A model generated the notes under the pieces. That model saw only the letters and a list, made by a program, of their open reading frames with translations, searched no databases and was not told where the DNA came from. This document shows positions 21,339 through 30,302 of a DNA stretch of 64,000 nucleotides, piece by piece. How positions within the stretch are numbered: position 1 is the first letter of the stretch; each line of letters starts with the position of its first letter. Both the position numbers and the translations under genes were made by a program. The DNA lies in contig NZ_OW968402.1 in the NCBI RefSeq assembly GCF_943169825.2, positions 1,798,001-1,862,000 of the forward strand, read 5' to 3'. The DNA is from Varibaculum prostatecancerukia. Lineage in GTDB: Bacteria; Actinomycetota; Actinomycetes; Actinomycetales; Actinomycetaceae.

Positions 21339-21587
21339 TTAAGCAGTAGCTACTGCGCGAGCCGCAATTGCCAATGCCTTGATCTTGTCGGGGCGGAATC
21401 CGCTCCAAGAATCATTATCGGCAACCACTACCGGAGCCTGTACGAATCCCAGGGACTTGACGTGCTCAAGAGCGTCCGGATCCTGGCTCATATCAACTTC
21501 CGCATAAGCAATGCTCTGCTTCTTTAAAGCGCGCTTAGTCGCATCACACTGCACACAACGGGGCTTAGAGTAAACGGTGATCGACAT
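21339..21587 (-). CDS. nrdH: Glutaredoxin-like NrdH
   Basis: An 82-residue redoxin with the NrdH active site CVQC at about residues 11-14 and the C-terminal WSGFRPDKI motif that distinguishes NrdH from glutaredoxins. It reduces NrdE, itself reduced by thioredoxin reductase. The ATG is preferred over an upstream in-frame start because AAGGAGCG lies 8 nt before it. First gene of nrdHIE, with 138 bp before nrdI. Confidence 0.95.
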   Translation of the reverse strand: MSITVYSKPRCVQCDATKRALKKQSIAYAEVDMSQDPDALEHVKSLGFVQAPVVVADNDSWSGFRPDKIKALAIAARAVATA

Positions 21588-21683
21588 GTTTCTGCGCTCC
21601 TTAATTTCGCTTTCTTCGTCTGCGCTATTCAAAGAATAACATCATTGTAGTTTTTCTGCCGCCAAATTCAGGCGGTGAGTTAA

Positions 21684-21729
21684 ACACTACACCTAGTAGT
21701 CAGCTAACGCTAGTACCCCAAGATAGTGT
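21684..21729. promoter_or_regulatory. Candidate paired NrdR boxes upstream of nrdH
   Basis: Two 16-bp sites resemble the NrdR consensus: ACACTACACCTAGTAG (21684-21699) and a weaker TACCCCAAGATAGTGT (21714-21729). Their centres are 30 bp apart, about three helical turns, as usual for NrdR pairs. They lie about 100 bp upstream of the nrdH ATG; a TACAAT -10 candidate is at 21644-21649 on the minus strand. The second box is degenerate. Confidence 0.45.
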
Positions 21730-21873
21730 GTTTGGGGATAACCGGTGGAAAGAAGGCGAATTTCTGGGGATACCCCGCAACCCTAATCAATCTACTAGCT
21801 GGCTACCCGGCACCTGCCTGCTTTTTAAGCAATTTTCTCCTTCAAGACGATTGGTGAGCGGTTCCACCAAAAT

Positions 21874-21882
21874 TGTGGATAA
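21874..21882. promoter_or_regulatory. Perfect DnaA box
   Basis: TGTGGATAA, the exact complement of TTATCCACA, lies in the nrdH-luxS gap. A single box can occur by chance; DnaA control of nrd genes is known in E. coli, so it is recorded as possible only. Confidence 0.3.
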
Positions 21883-21941
21883 AAACTTTTCCCGGCGTGT
21901 CGCAAGTGTCCGCGCGCCCGGTCGGACTTTACCTCCCTAGC

Positions 21942-22091
21942 GGGTCGGGCAGTAAAAGCGCTCGGGGGACCCCGATTTCCTCGCAAAAGCGAGGATAGGG
22001 AACTATCTCAAGAGATTAATAGGTATGTTTCCGACTAAGGAAGATACTGCTGGCTTGCGTGTCCCCTCTCGCATCTTTTACAGCTCGACCC
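21942..22091 (+). repeat. Hairpin element A, copy 3 (expanded loop)
   Basis: Arms 21942-21958 and 22075-22091 (GGGTCGGGCAGTAAAAG with CTTTTACAGCTCGACCC) pair with two mismatches. It keeps CGCTCGGGGGACCCC after the left arm and CCCCTCTCGCAT before the right arm, but has about 60 extra bases in the middle. It lies 21 bp 5' of element B3. Confidence 0.85.
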
Positions 22092-22112
22092 TTACGTAGG
22101 CGGTACCAGCGA

Positions 22113-22220
22113 GCGTGGAGCCTAGGTTTTATCCGAGTGGGTGCGGTGGGCATAAGAATTCGGAAAACGCCGCTACGTTTTCCGAATTCTTGGGCGGGAG
22201 GAAAAACCTAGGCTCCGCGC
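22113..22220 (+). repeat. Intergenic nested-hairpin element B, copy 3
   Basis: The outer stem pairs 22113-22130 with 22203-22220 over 18 positions, one G-U, with a sequence (GAGCCTAGG) unlike copies 1 and 2. Core and inner hairpin are identical to copy 2 except single bases. A loose copy of its 3' part (AGGAGGAAAAACCTAG) follows at 22231. It sits 96 bp before luxS and could lie in its leader. The nrdH-luxS gap otherwise shows no gene. Confidence 0.95.
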
Positions 22221-22316
22221 GGAAAACTGCAGGAGGAAAAACCTAGCCCCTCACACACAGGCGAATGAATATCGATAAGGTGGTATCCAGAACAGCTACG
22301 TATTAAGGAGCAGGCG

Positions 22317-22778
22317 ATGAGTGAGCGCATGAACGTGGAATCTTTCAACCTTGACCACACCAAGGTGGTGGCTCCCTTTGTGCGGGTGGCCGATCGCAAG
22401 CAACTGCCTGGCGGCGATGAACTGGTCAAATATGATGTACGTTTTTGCCAACCGAACCAGGAACACCTGGAAATGGACACGGTGCATTCGATTGAGCATT
22501 TAACTGCGGAGCTGATGCGCAACCACACCGATAAGTTGATTGATTTTTCACCTATGGGTTGTCAAACCGGCTTTTATGCCCTGATGTTGGGGGTGGAACC
22601 GGAGGAGTTCACCCAGCTGTTGGCGCTGACTTTCGAAGATATTCAACGCGCTGACCAGGTTCCCGCAGCAAATGAGCGGCAATGCGGATGGGGCGCGCAC
22701 CACAGCCTGGAAGGAGCGCAGCAGGCTACTGCACGTTTCTTAGCGGCACGCGATAGCTGGAATCAGATCTACGCTTAG
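22317..22778 (+). CDS. luxS: S-ribosylhomocysteine lyase LuxS
   Basis: A 153-residue LuxS. The metal site HSIEH (HxxEH, about residues 57-61) and the Cys ligand in ERQCGWG are present, as is the catalytic Cys in SPMGCQTG. It cleaves S-ribosylhomocysteine to homocysteine and the AI-2 precursor DPD. ATG start with AAGGAGCAGG. It is followed 14 bp later by the nucleosidase that makes its substrate, so the pair forms the two-step SAH recycling pathway. Confidence 0.97.
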   Translation: MSERMNVESFNLDHTKVVAPFVRVADRKQLPGGDELVKYDVRFCQPNQEHLEMDTVHSIEHLTAELMRNHTDKLIDFSPMGCQTGFYALMLGVEPEEFTQLLALTFEDIQRADQVPAANERQCGWGAHHSLEGAQQATARFLAARDSWNQIYA

Positions 22779-22792
22779 GAAGTAAACCTATT

Positions 22793-23674
22793 ATGAACAG
22801 TTACGACACCGTAGTAATCTGCGCGGAAACCACCGAACTAGCTCCATTGGTGAGCCGTTCTTGGCTACAGGAATGCCTCGCGCACCGCTCCGACGCCTCC
22901 TATGCGCCTGCAGATCCCCAGAAAGTGTTGCCGCCCCCGCTTAAAGAACTATCTGGACTGCGGTTTTACCCTATGGATTTACCAGAACTCCCGGGGCGTG
23001 TGCTCGCGGTACAAAGCGGAGTGGGGATAGTTAATGCTGCCCGCGCAGCCACTATTGCCATCGAAGTTTTAGGAGCCAAACAGCTGCTTTACTCGGGAAC
23101 CGCCGGGGGCTTAGCCGCAGATAGCCAGGTGGGGGAAGTTATTTTCGGTGACACCTACGTTTTCCATAACGTGGACGCAACCGCCTTTGGGTATCCGCCC
23201 GGGCAGTTACCGGGGATGCCCGCCAGTTACCCGGGCACTCAGAAGCTAGTTTCCGCTGCCCGCAGCCTCTTGAGCCCCGTCTTAGGTACGGAGGATTCGG
23301 CTGACGAGAGCTGCGAAAAGACTAGGCTTAACCTGGCTGCCTTGGAAACCGCGGGGGAAAATGGAGAAAAAGACGCGCTATTGAGCTCCTTAGAGGGGGT
23401 TCCGGCACGTTATGGCACTATTGCGACTGGTGATTCTTTTATTACTGACGCCAATGTCCGTGAGGTTCGCGCGGCTTTCCCTCTCGCTCTAGCCGCAGAA
23501 ATGGAGTCGGCCGCCGCAGCCCAAGTGGCTTACCTATCCGGGGCTTCCTTCTTGGCGGTGCGCTGTGTTTCTGACCTTTGTTCCCCGGCAGGCCAAGAGG
23601 TATACCACGGTAACGCCGCGGTTTGCGGGGCGCTGGCTGCCGCTAGCACCATCTGCCTACTACGCTCTCTCTAA
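22793..23674 (+). CDS. mtnN: MTA/SAH nucleosidase (Pfs)
   Basis: A 293-residue nucleosidase that releases adenine from methylthioadenosine and S-adenosylhomocysteine, giving the LuxS substrate. GVGIVNAARAA and YSGTAGGL line the active site, AAEMESAAAAQVA holds the ribose-binding Met-Glu, and RCVSDLC has the catalytic Asp. It is some 60 residues longer than usual because of an insertion at about 155-205. Directly downstream of luxS and very likely co-transcribed. Confidence 0.93.
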   Translation: MNSYDTVVICAETTELAPLVSRSWLQECLAHRSDASYAPADPQKVLPPPLKELSGLRFYPMDLPELPGRVLAVQSGVGIVNAARAATIAIEVLGAKQLLYSGTAGGLAADSQVGEVIFGDTYVFHNVDATAFGYPPGQLPGMPASYPGTQKLVSAARSLLSPVLGTEDSADESCEKTRLNLAALETAGENGEKDALLSSLEGVPARYGTIATGDSFITDANVREVRAAFPLALAAEMESAAAAQVAYLSGASFLAVRCVSDLCSPAGQEVYHGNAAVCGALAAASTICLLRSL

Positions 23675-23745
23675 GGCTAAAGTCACTGGCTCCTACAAGT
23701 TATCTGAGACAGCTTTCTAGTTATGCTCTCTGTCATGTAGACCGG

Positions 23746-23773
23746 GTAGTATAACCGTATAGGTTATTACTAC
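23746..23773. promoter_or_regulatory. Inverted repeat upstream of the deacetylase gene
   Basis: GTAGTATAACC and GGTTATTACTAC face each other across a 5-base gap, with one bulged base. The repeat ends next to the AGGAGA ribosome-binding site, so it could be an operator or an mRNA hairpin that affects translation. Confidence 0.5.
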
Positions 23774-23784
23774 TAGGAGAAATC

Positions 23785-24633
23785 GTGGCTTTGTCTTTTT
23801 CCCGTCGCATGAAACTAATTATTGCGGTAGTCGTCGGGGTAGTGGTGTTAGCAGCTGTCGGCGGTGCCAGTTACGCGATAACCGCAGACAACCCGGGTAA
23901 ATCCCAAAAAGCAGCTGCCTCAACAACCCGCCCTACCCCAAAGAAGACGCCTGGAAAATCCAAAACTCCTACCGCTACCCCCAGCACTACCACTCCCACT
24001 CAGGAGCCAGTGAACTGCGCTGAAGCCAAATGTGTAGCTTTAACTTTTGACGACGGGCCGGGAGCTGACACTCCGCAACTTTTGGATATTTTAAAGGCCG
24101 AAAAGGTTCCAGCTACTTTCCTTTTAGTGGGCAAGTCGGTCGCCACCTATCCGGATACTGTTGCTCGCGAGGTTAAGGAAGGACATTCCATTGGTGCACA
24201 CACCTGGTCACACCCGGAACTGACAAAACTTGCCGATGCAGGAATAGTTAATGAAGTCAACTCTACAGTCGAGGCAATCAGCAAGGCTGCCCCGGACGCC
24301 AAGGTTACTTTTACTCGGCCGCCTTATGGAGCGTTCAATCCTCGGGTAATTTCGGTCTTGGAATCTTTGCAACACGCAGCTGTTCTTTGGGATGTGGACA
24401 CTTTAGATTGGAAGAATCGGGATCCGAATGCGGTATTACAGAAGGTGAAAGAGCAGGTAAAACCGGGTTCTATTATCCTGATGCATGATATTCACCCCAC
24501 CACTATCCAGGCGGTACCCGAGGTAATCAAATATTTACATTCCGAGGGATACACCTTGGTTACGGTACCGGAAATGTTTGGAGGCTCCCTAACCCCCGGT
24601 AAGGTTTACTTTGATCAAAATCTGATTCAGTAA
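23785..24633 (+). CDS. Membrane-anchored polysaccharide deacetylase (NodB domain)
   Basis: A 282-residue protein. An N-terminal hydrophobic segment (about residues 10-32, LIIAVVVGVVVLAAVGGAS) is an anchor or signal, followed by a Thr/Pro/Lys-rich linker and the NodB domain from about residue 80. Metal and catalytic motifs are TFDDGP, HTWSH and RPPYG, with a late ILMHD. Such enzymes remove N-acetyl groups from peptidoglycan or other cell-surface glycans; the substrate cannot be chosen. GTG start after AGGAGAAATC. Single gene. Confidence 0.92.
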   Translation: MALSFSRRMKLIIAVVVGVVVLAAVGGASYAITADNPGKSQKAAASTTRPTPKKTPGKSKTPTATPSTTTPTQEPVNCAEAKCVALTFDDGPGADTPQLLDILKAEKVPATFLLVGKSVATYPDTVAREVKEGHSIGAHTWSHPELTKLADAGIVNEVNSTVEAISKAAPDAKVTFTRPPYGAFNPRVISVLESLQHAAVLWDVDTLDWKNRDPNAVLQKVKEQVKPGSIILMHDIHPTTIQAVPEVIKYLHSEGYTLVTVPEMFGGSLTPGKVYFDQNLIQ

Positions 24634-24693
24634 CCAACCCGTTTTAAATTCTCCCGGTGAATCCGTTAGAACCCCGGCTAGCGGCACCGGCAC

Positions 24694-25794
24694 TTAGGGT
24701 TCGGGAGTGATTTCCGAATCTAACTGGGCATCTGGGTGGGCGGCGATTAGATCGGTCAGCGAGGCTGCCGAGGTGATCATTTGCGCCATCCCGTGCGTGC
24801 CTACTACCCCCGCCAAGGCAGCCCCTACCCCCATTTCCGCCAAGGCATCGGCTTTGAGTCCCGGCCAGCCGTGAAGCCGCTTTTGCAGATCGGAAGGCAC
24901 TTGCGCCAGCCCGATCCCTGCAGCAAACAGCGCCCCGACTAGCCCGGCAATAGCATCGGTTGCCCCACCTAGTTGGACCGCTAGGGACACTGCCCTCCGA
25001 AATGCATCTTGCCCACTGAGCGGGTTTTCACGGTGCTCGATTTTAACTGCCCGCAAGATTCCAGCAACTGCCTGCAGGGCGGGAACCGCATAGGTGTTGT
25101 CACGAGGTGGTTTGAAATAGGTTTCTTCTGCCTGTTGCAGCCATTCACGCCACTGCTCACGGCGAGAAGAGGCAAGCAAGGCAATCCCGCTACCCAGATT
25201 TATCCGGCTCGCCCAGGATTCATCACCGGGGAGCGGGTCGGTGACTGCGCGGCGAATCGCTTCCGCATAGATAATCGCCGCCTCGCTAGCCAGGGAATCC
25301 ACGTGGGTAAGTTCGGTGACTGCCCGCACCGATTCTGCCGTCCACTGCGGATCTTTTATACGAGTCAGCCCGAGAATAGCGCAACGACTAAGTGGACCAG
25401 AGCCGTTGGTACGCCGGGTGCGCATATGGAAATAGGCCGCAGCAGAACGTATTTTTCGCGCGGGATTCACATTGGAAATATCGTTAACGGTAGTTTCCAA
25501 TACCACCCGCGTGGGGGCATCAACTTTACGAGTACCCCCCTGATACCAGGCTAAATAGCGGGAGGCAATCGCATCTAGACCTTCTTCCGTGGTGAGGTCA
25601 ATTCCGGTTACTGCCACTTCAGCTAGACAGATTGCTAGCTGGGTATTTTCCGACCATTCCCCGCCTGCTAGACGCCCTTCAGCCCCTAACATTCGCGGGG
25701 TGCCTGCCAGTGGCGGAGTTTTGAATTCGTAGCCAACGCCCAGGGCATTACCGCAGGCTTGCCCAACTAGGACTGCGCTAGTCCGATCCGCCAT
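24694..25794 (-). CDS. ADP-ribosylglycohydrolase-like protein with altered metal motifs
   Basis: A protein of about 366 residues of the DraG/ADP-ribosylglycohydrolase fold. The motifs GQACGNALGVGYEF, EWSENTQLAI and LGGATDAIAGLVGALFAA align by position with GDALGxxxE, W-[TS]-D-D-T and GGDTDT of the family. At two metal-binding positions the usual Asp residues are replaced (ENT for DDT, GAT for GDT), so hydrolase activity is doubtful. The start is uncertain: the frame is open to 25914 with GTG/TTG alternatives, and the ATG used here has no strong RBS. Function unknown. Confidence 0.75.
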   Translation of the reverse strand: MADRTSAVLVGQACGNALGVGYEFKTPPLAGTPRMLGAEGRLAGGEWSENTQLAICLAEVAVTGIDLTTEEGLDAIASRYLAWYQGGTRKVDAPTRVVLETTVNDISNVNPARKIRSAAAYFHMRTRRTNGSGPLSRCAILGLTRIKDPQWTAESVRAVTELTHVDSLASEAAIIYAEAIRRAVTDPLPGDESWASRINLGSGIALLASSRREQWREWLQQAEETYFKPPRDNTYAVPALQAVAGILRAVKIEHRENPLSGQDAFRRAVSLAVQLGGATDAIAGLVGALFAAGIGLAQVPSDLQKRLHGWPGLKADALAEMGVGAALAGVVGTHGMAQMITSAASLTDLIAAHPDAQLDSEITPEP

Positions 25795-25996
25795 GATCGC
25801 GAGGGGTGCTTGACCACCGCGTCGGATCAAGTCATTTTCTTGATCGCCGCGTTCCCGGTTTGTCTCGCTCGCCTCAGCCACCCTTTCAACTCTAATGCAC
25901 GCCTGGCCTAACAAGCCACCAGCCCTGGCTAGAGCGCATGGTTATTTCTCTAGCCAGGGATGCTTCCCACTGAGACAATGCCCGCAGTTTCTAAGT

Positions 25997-27958
25997 TCAT
26001 CTCCGACGCGCCCGGTAGGAAAGTAGCAAACCCCCACCTCCTAGCGCCACTAAACCTAGCCCCAGCGTCTGCGAGGAATTCCCACCGGTTTTGGAAAGCA
26101 CGGTCTGTACCACCGGAGGAACAGTCACGGGTGGCAGTGAGTATTGTTCGCTAGTTTCCGTCTCTGAGCTGCGGAAAGGCTGGGTACGCGCGTCACCTTT
26201 ATAGGAACTCACAAACACATAGGTATCTTTGCAGGGCAACCGCTTGAGACTAAGCGGTTTACCGTCTATGTCTTTATCTACCGTAAAGGTACCGTTCTTG
26301 GCGGGAACTTCTATTGAGGCCAAGGGTTTCTTGCCTTTCGCGTCTTGATCTTTTATAGGTTCCGGCAAACAGTACAGGTCATTGCGCACAATCTTTTCGT
26401 CTGCCTGCCATTTCCCAATGCCGGTAAAATCGGGGTGATCTTCTGGGAATCCACTCAGTTCTACCTGGTCAGTTAAAATCTTATCGTCTTCACTAAGCAC
26501 TATTTTTGCCTGGGTTTTTACCTTAGGGGAAAACGGTACTACCTGAGTTTCTGCTTCCTCAAAGAAAGCAGGTACATAGTCTGATTTCAAATAGGTGCCT
26601 TCGGGCTGCGAACTGCGCTGAACCGCCGCCACAAACGTATAAAACCCTGGTTTTTCTGCTTTATAGGGTTCGCTCTGATTAGAGATACTAACCCCAGCTT
26701 TAGCTTCTTCTGCACTCTTCGGAGTGGCGGGGATCTGCCAAGTTTGTACCGCTTTTTCCTCCGGCGGGATCTCACCGGGGCCGCGAGCAGAGCTGAACGG
26801 TCCGTAAACCGCCAAATCAACCATCACGGTCTGCCAACTCTCCTCTCCGGTTTTCTTCCCCCACTCTCCCTCAGCTTTTACCGTAATCTCATCGCTCAGG
26901 GTAGCCCCTTGCTCTTGCGGAAGCATCTGCGATTGGGTTTCAGTTTTTACGCTAAAGAACTGACGCGGTTCCGCATCTGCAGCTGCACTAACGCCAACTT
27001 GCGCGGGCGCGCCAGCAATCAGCAGATCTTGCCAAGTCGGGTGCTCCCACACCTCGTAACTAACCGGTGGAAGCCCGTCCGCCTTCACCTGCACACCCAC
27101 TTTCCCGGGTGCGGTTACCTCTAGAGGAATCTCTTGTACGCTCTCGCTAGAGGAAAGTTTAAAGGTGTTCTCTTGATTCTGGTCGGAAAAACGTGCGGGC
27201 CCGGATAAGGTAACAGTTTCATTTATCCCCGTTAGGGGCTGCCCGGCAGCGCTTTGCAACACCGGTAAGCGCAAGATTCCCTGGGTAGAACCAGTAGCAA
27301 GTTTTATTTCCGGAGTACTGATTCTATAGGGACCAGCGTAGGAGGAGGCCTCTATCAACAGTTGCTGAGCACGCTGTTTTACCGTGTCCGAAGGGCTTTG
27401 TTTAGAGGTTAGGCGCCCTGATAGAGAATGAATCGCATACACGGTTGCCGCAAGTTCGGGGTCTCCTTTGTCGATAGCGCTACGCAATTTTCCAACCAGA
27501 TAAGCAACCCGGTATTGCTGCCCAGCTGAAAAAACCACAGTCTCGCCTTTCTCTTTCGGTTTCATCTCAAATGTTTGTGCATTAGAGCGGTATTCTTGTC
27601 CACCACTAATCAATCGGCTTCCCTGATAGCTGACCCATTGGTTGCGTGGCGAATTTAGCTGCCGATCCGTGGCGCATACTGCCACCTTGCTGCCATCTGT
27701 AGATTTGCGGGCATTTAGTTGTATGGCGGAATTTCCATAGTTTTTCCAGACTGTACTCGGCCCTGCTGCCTGGGAAATTTGCTGTTCACTGGCCACTATC
27801 ACTGAGGAAGCAACCGCTATTACTGCAGTCACCCCCACAAAAACCAGCCGTTTTCGTAACCGCGTGCGTCGCCGCCGCCCGGGACTAATTCTGGAGGAGA
27901 GACCGGAAATCTGATGATTTTTTACGTATTTAATGCTGTTTTTTCTTTGTGTTTCCAT
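25997..27958 (-). CDS. Wall-anchored surface protein with LSKTG sorting signal
   Basis: About 653 residues. An Arg-rich n-region and hydrophobic core (about residues 37-60, RLVFVGVTAVIAVASSV) form a long signal peptide. The C-terminus has LSKTG, a hydrophobic helix and RARRR, the layout of a sortase substrate, with Ser in place of the Pro of LPXTG. The exported part resembles actinobacterial surface-anchored adhesins; a Cys near residue 95 and VYAIHSLSG faintly recall thioester-domain motifs, but the expected Gln is not evident. An upstream in-frame ATG at 28057 is possible. Divergent from the acyltransferase gene. Confidence 0.78.
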   Translation of the reverse strand: METQRKNSIKYVKNHQISGLSSRISPGRRRRTRLRKRLVFVGVTAVIAVASSVIVASEQQISQAAGPSTVWKNYGNSAIQLNARKSTDGSKVAVCATDRQLNSPRNQWVSYQGSRLISGGQEYRSNAQTFEMKPKEKGETVVFSAGQQYRVAYLVGKLRSAIDKGDPELAATVYAIHSLSGRLTSKQSPSDTVKQRAQQLLIEASSYAGPYRISTPEIKLATGSTQGILRLPVLQSAAGQPLTGINETVTLSGPARFSDQNQENTFKLSSSESVQEIPLEVTAPGKVGVQVKADGLPPVSYEVWEHPTWQDLLIAGAPAQVGVSAAADAEPRQFFSVKTETQSQMLPQEQGATLSDEITVKAEGEWGKKTGEESWQTVMVDLAVYGPFSSARGPGEIPPEEKAVQTWQIPATPKSAEEAKAGVSISNQSEPYKAEKPGFYTFVAAVQRSSQPEGTYLKSDYVPAFFEEAETQVVPFSPKVKTQAKIVLSEDDKILTDQVELSGFPEDHPDFTGIGKWQADEKIVRNDLYCLPEPIKDQDAKGKKPLASIEVPAKNGTFTVDKDIDGKPLSLKRLPCKDTYVFVSSYKGDARTQPFRSSETETSEQYSLPPVTVPPVVQTVLSKTGGNSSQTLGLGLVALGGGGLLLSYRARRR

Positions 27959-28129
27959 ATTTTGCAGATTTCCACTTACGTTTCCCGGGAGCGATGTCTG
28001 AAAAATCAGCTGGGGAAAACGCGTCACATCCTTGGCTGGGGATAACTCTCTAAACATCTCTCAGAACTGTCCTTGAAGCACGTTTTACGAGGCCAGAGAA
28101 CTTACACCTCCAAGAGATTTAAACAATAC

Positions 28130-28183
28130 GTTCGCAGTGATCCGCAGAGATAACTTTTCGTTACTGCGGATAAGCGTGAGAAC
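28130..28183. repeat. Imperfect inverted repeat between surface protein and acyltransferase
   Basis: GTTC...ATCCGCAG...TAAC faces GTTA...CTGCGGAT...GAAC. The core 8-bp arms are 28140-28147 and 28164-28171. It lies in the divergent promoter region and could be an operator or a hairpin. Confidence 0.45.
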
Positions 28184-28243
28184 ATAGGACATAGATACAA
28201 CGCCTGGCATTAGAAAAAGATATGGCAATGAAGGTAGTAAGTA

Positions 28244-30250
28244 ATGATTAGCTCGGTTCCGCCACCGCCTCCCGAGATGACTCCTGCTTCCGGCGCCCCT
28301 CCTACATCTGCTCCCATACGTGCTGGTGCACCCGCTTTTGCCGTTTCCAACCATCCTGGTCCCCACCGTCTTGCACCTCCCCCTCCTGCTCCTGCTTCTC
28401 CACCCGCTTCTTCCAATAGCCAAGCCCCTAAAGCCAGCTACCGAATTTTGGGGCTGGATGGTTTACGCGCGGTAGGCTGCGCCGCGGTTTTGCTTTACCA
28501 CTTGTTGCCGGAGGCTGCGCCGGGAGGATTCCTAGGGGTAGACGTATTCTTTGTGCTCTCCGGGTTTTTAATCACCGCTTTACTGGTGCGAGACTACGAA
28601 AAATTCGGCAAGGTAAGAATCACGCGGTTTTGGTTGCGCCGAATCCGCCGCCTCCTACCTGCAGTTGCCGCTACCGGTTTTTCTTGCACCATAATTGCAC
28701 TTTTCGTTTCCCGCGACCTCTTAGTAGGGATAAAAAGCCAGCTCGCTGGGGTTTTAACCTTTACCTATAACTGGCTAAAGATTTTCAAGGGTGAAAACTA
28801 TTTCACCATGTCCAATCCTGATTTGTTCACTAATATGTGGTCGTTGGCGGTAGAACAGCAGTTTTATCTGTTCTGGCCACTGGTAGTGCTGTTGCTAGTA
28901 TTGCTTCCGCGCCCCCTCAAGGTTCTGGCAGCACTACTTCTAGCGGCAGGGTCAGCCTTCCTAATGGGATTAATAGCGCCCGACGATTTGAATCGTGCCT
29001 ATATGGGATCGGATACTCACGCCTTCGGTTTAATGATCGGAGCGGCGCTAGCGTTTGCGGTCCGATCGCCCCTATCTCGCGCTTCTTCCCCCGCCAAAGG
29101 GGCGCAACTGCGCGGTTTAGCCGGAATTCTTAGCTTTCTCGTGCTCTTGGCTTGCTTCTACCTCGTTCCCGACCAGGGAAAATACACCTACCCTTGGCTG
29201 ACTCTGTCAGTTTGTCTCGCTGCTGCTTTAGTTATCCAAGCGGTTTTAGCTCCAGTAATCATCACTAAAACCGCAATGTCTCCCCTGGTTGTGGTGCTCG
29301 ACAGCAAACCATTTGTCTGGCTGGGAGAACGCTCATACGGCATCTACCTGTGGCATTGGCCAATCTTGGTCATCGCTCGTACTGCCGCTCCTCTGCTAAA
29401 TCCGTTAATAAATGCCCTGGTAGTAACCATACTTTCGGTACTTTTAGCTGCCGCAACTTACCGCTGGATCGAAAACCCGATGCGCAGAGGCGGAATCTTG
29501 CCGACTTTGAAACGCTGGATGGCCCCGATTAGGAAGCGCCCCCTTATTACTGCTTGCCGGTGGGTGGCAATCTGTACTTTCGTATCGGCAGTTATCGTTA
29601 GCGTAGCGTTGGCTCCGGCAAAAACCTCCGCACAAGAGGCAGTAGAGCGGGGGGAAGCCGCTAAAGCTACCGTTAGTGAGACTCCCTCTAAGCCTTCTAG
29701 CAACTCCCCTGTTCCTTCACCGCGTGGCCTGCCAATTCAACCGGTGGAAGCCAATGTAACTTTCCTGGGCGATTCGGTAATGCTTGCCTCTAAGGGCGAG
29801 ATTCAGGCGGCTTTCCCGGGCGCTGTGGTTGATGCGGAGGTTTCTCGCGCCTGGCCAAAGGCGGTATCTCTGATTAACCAGTATAAAGATTCAGGTCAAT
29901 TGGGGCATTGGGTGGTGCTGAGTTTGGCTACCAATACCGACTTAAAACCCGAGCAGATTGATCCAGTGCGGCAAGCATTAGGACCCGACCACCACTTGGT
30001 TTTGGTTACCGGTTTTGGTCCGGCCAGCGAACCTTGGATTTTTAGAACCAATGACGCTTTGATTGCCTACGCTGCCGCCCACCCTAAAGACACCCTGGTC
30101 GTCAGGTGGGATCAAGTTGCTCCTACTATCCGGGAGCATCTGGCCTCCGACAGCGTACACCCCGATCAAGAGGGTGCGAAACGCTGGGTAGCTGAGCTAG
30201 TGCAGACCCTCAAGGACTACCCGGGAGTTACTCAAGTCGGTACGCCTTAA
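28244..30250 (+). CDS. OafA/OatA-like membrane acyltransferase with SGNH domain
   Basis: A 668-residue protein. A proline-rich cytoplasmic N-terminus (1-65) precedes an acyltransferase-3 domain of about ten helices (70-420) with the family motifs LDGLRAVG, GVDVFFVLSGFLIT and RFWLRRIRRLLP. A C-terminal SGNH-hydrolase-like domain (about 495-660) has GDSVMLAS and the DSVHPD Asp/His pair. This architecture is that of O-acetyltransferases for peptidoglycan or surface glycans. Together with the nearby deacetylase and surface protein it suggests a cell-envelope modification neighbourhood. Confidence 0.9.
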   Translation: MISSVPPPPPEMTPASGAPPTSAPIRAGAPAFAVSNHPGPHRLAPPPPAPASPPASSNSQAPKASYRILGLDGLRAVGCAAVLLYHLLPEAAPGGFLGVDVFFVLSGFLITALLVRDYEKFGKVRITRFWLRRIRRLLPAVAATGFSCTIIALFVSRDLLVGIKSQLAGVLTFTYNWLKIFKGENYFTMSNPDLFTNMWSLAVEQQFYLFWPLVVLLLVLLPRPLKVLAALLLAAGSAFLMGLIAPDDLNRAYMGSDTHAFGLMIGAALAFAVRSPLSRASSPAKGAQLRGLAGILSFLVLLACFYLVPDQGKYTYPWLTLSVCLAAALVIQAVLAPVIITKTAMSPLVVVLDSKPFVWLGERSYGIYLWHWPILVIARTAAPLLNPLINALVVTILSVLLAAATYRWIENPMRRGGILPTLKRWMAPIRKRPLITACRWVAICTFVSAVIVSVALAPAKTSAQEAVERGEAAKATVSETPSKPSSNSPVPSPRGLPIQPVEANVTFLGDSVMLASKGEIQAAFPGAVVDAEVSRAWPKAVSLINQYKDSGQLGHWVVLSLATNTDLKPEQIDPVRQALGPDHHLVLVTGFGPASEPWIFRTNDALIAYAAAHPKDTLVVRWDQVAPTIREHLASDSVHPDQEGAKRWVAELVQTLKDYPGVTQVGTP

Positions 30251-30302
30251 CCTGCCAAAACCGCCTGACACACCCTAAAACCAGCGGATAACACGCGGGA
30301 TT

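Noticed and set aside
21728-21940. 70-residue open frame between nrdH and luxS
   Set aside because: It has no RBS or recognisable protein pattern and runs to the start of element A3.
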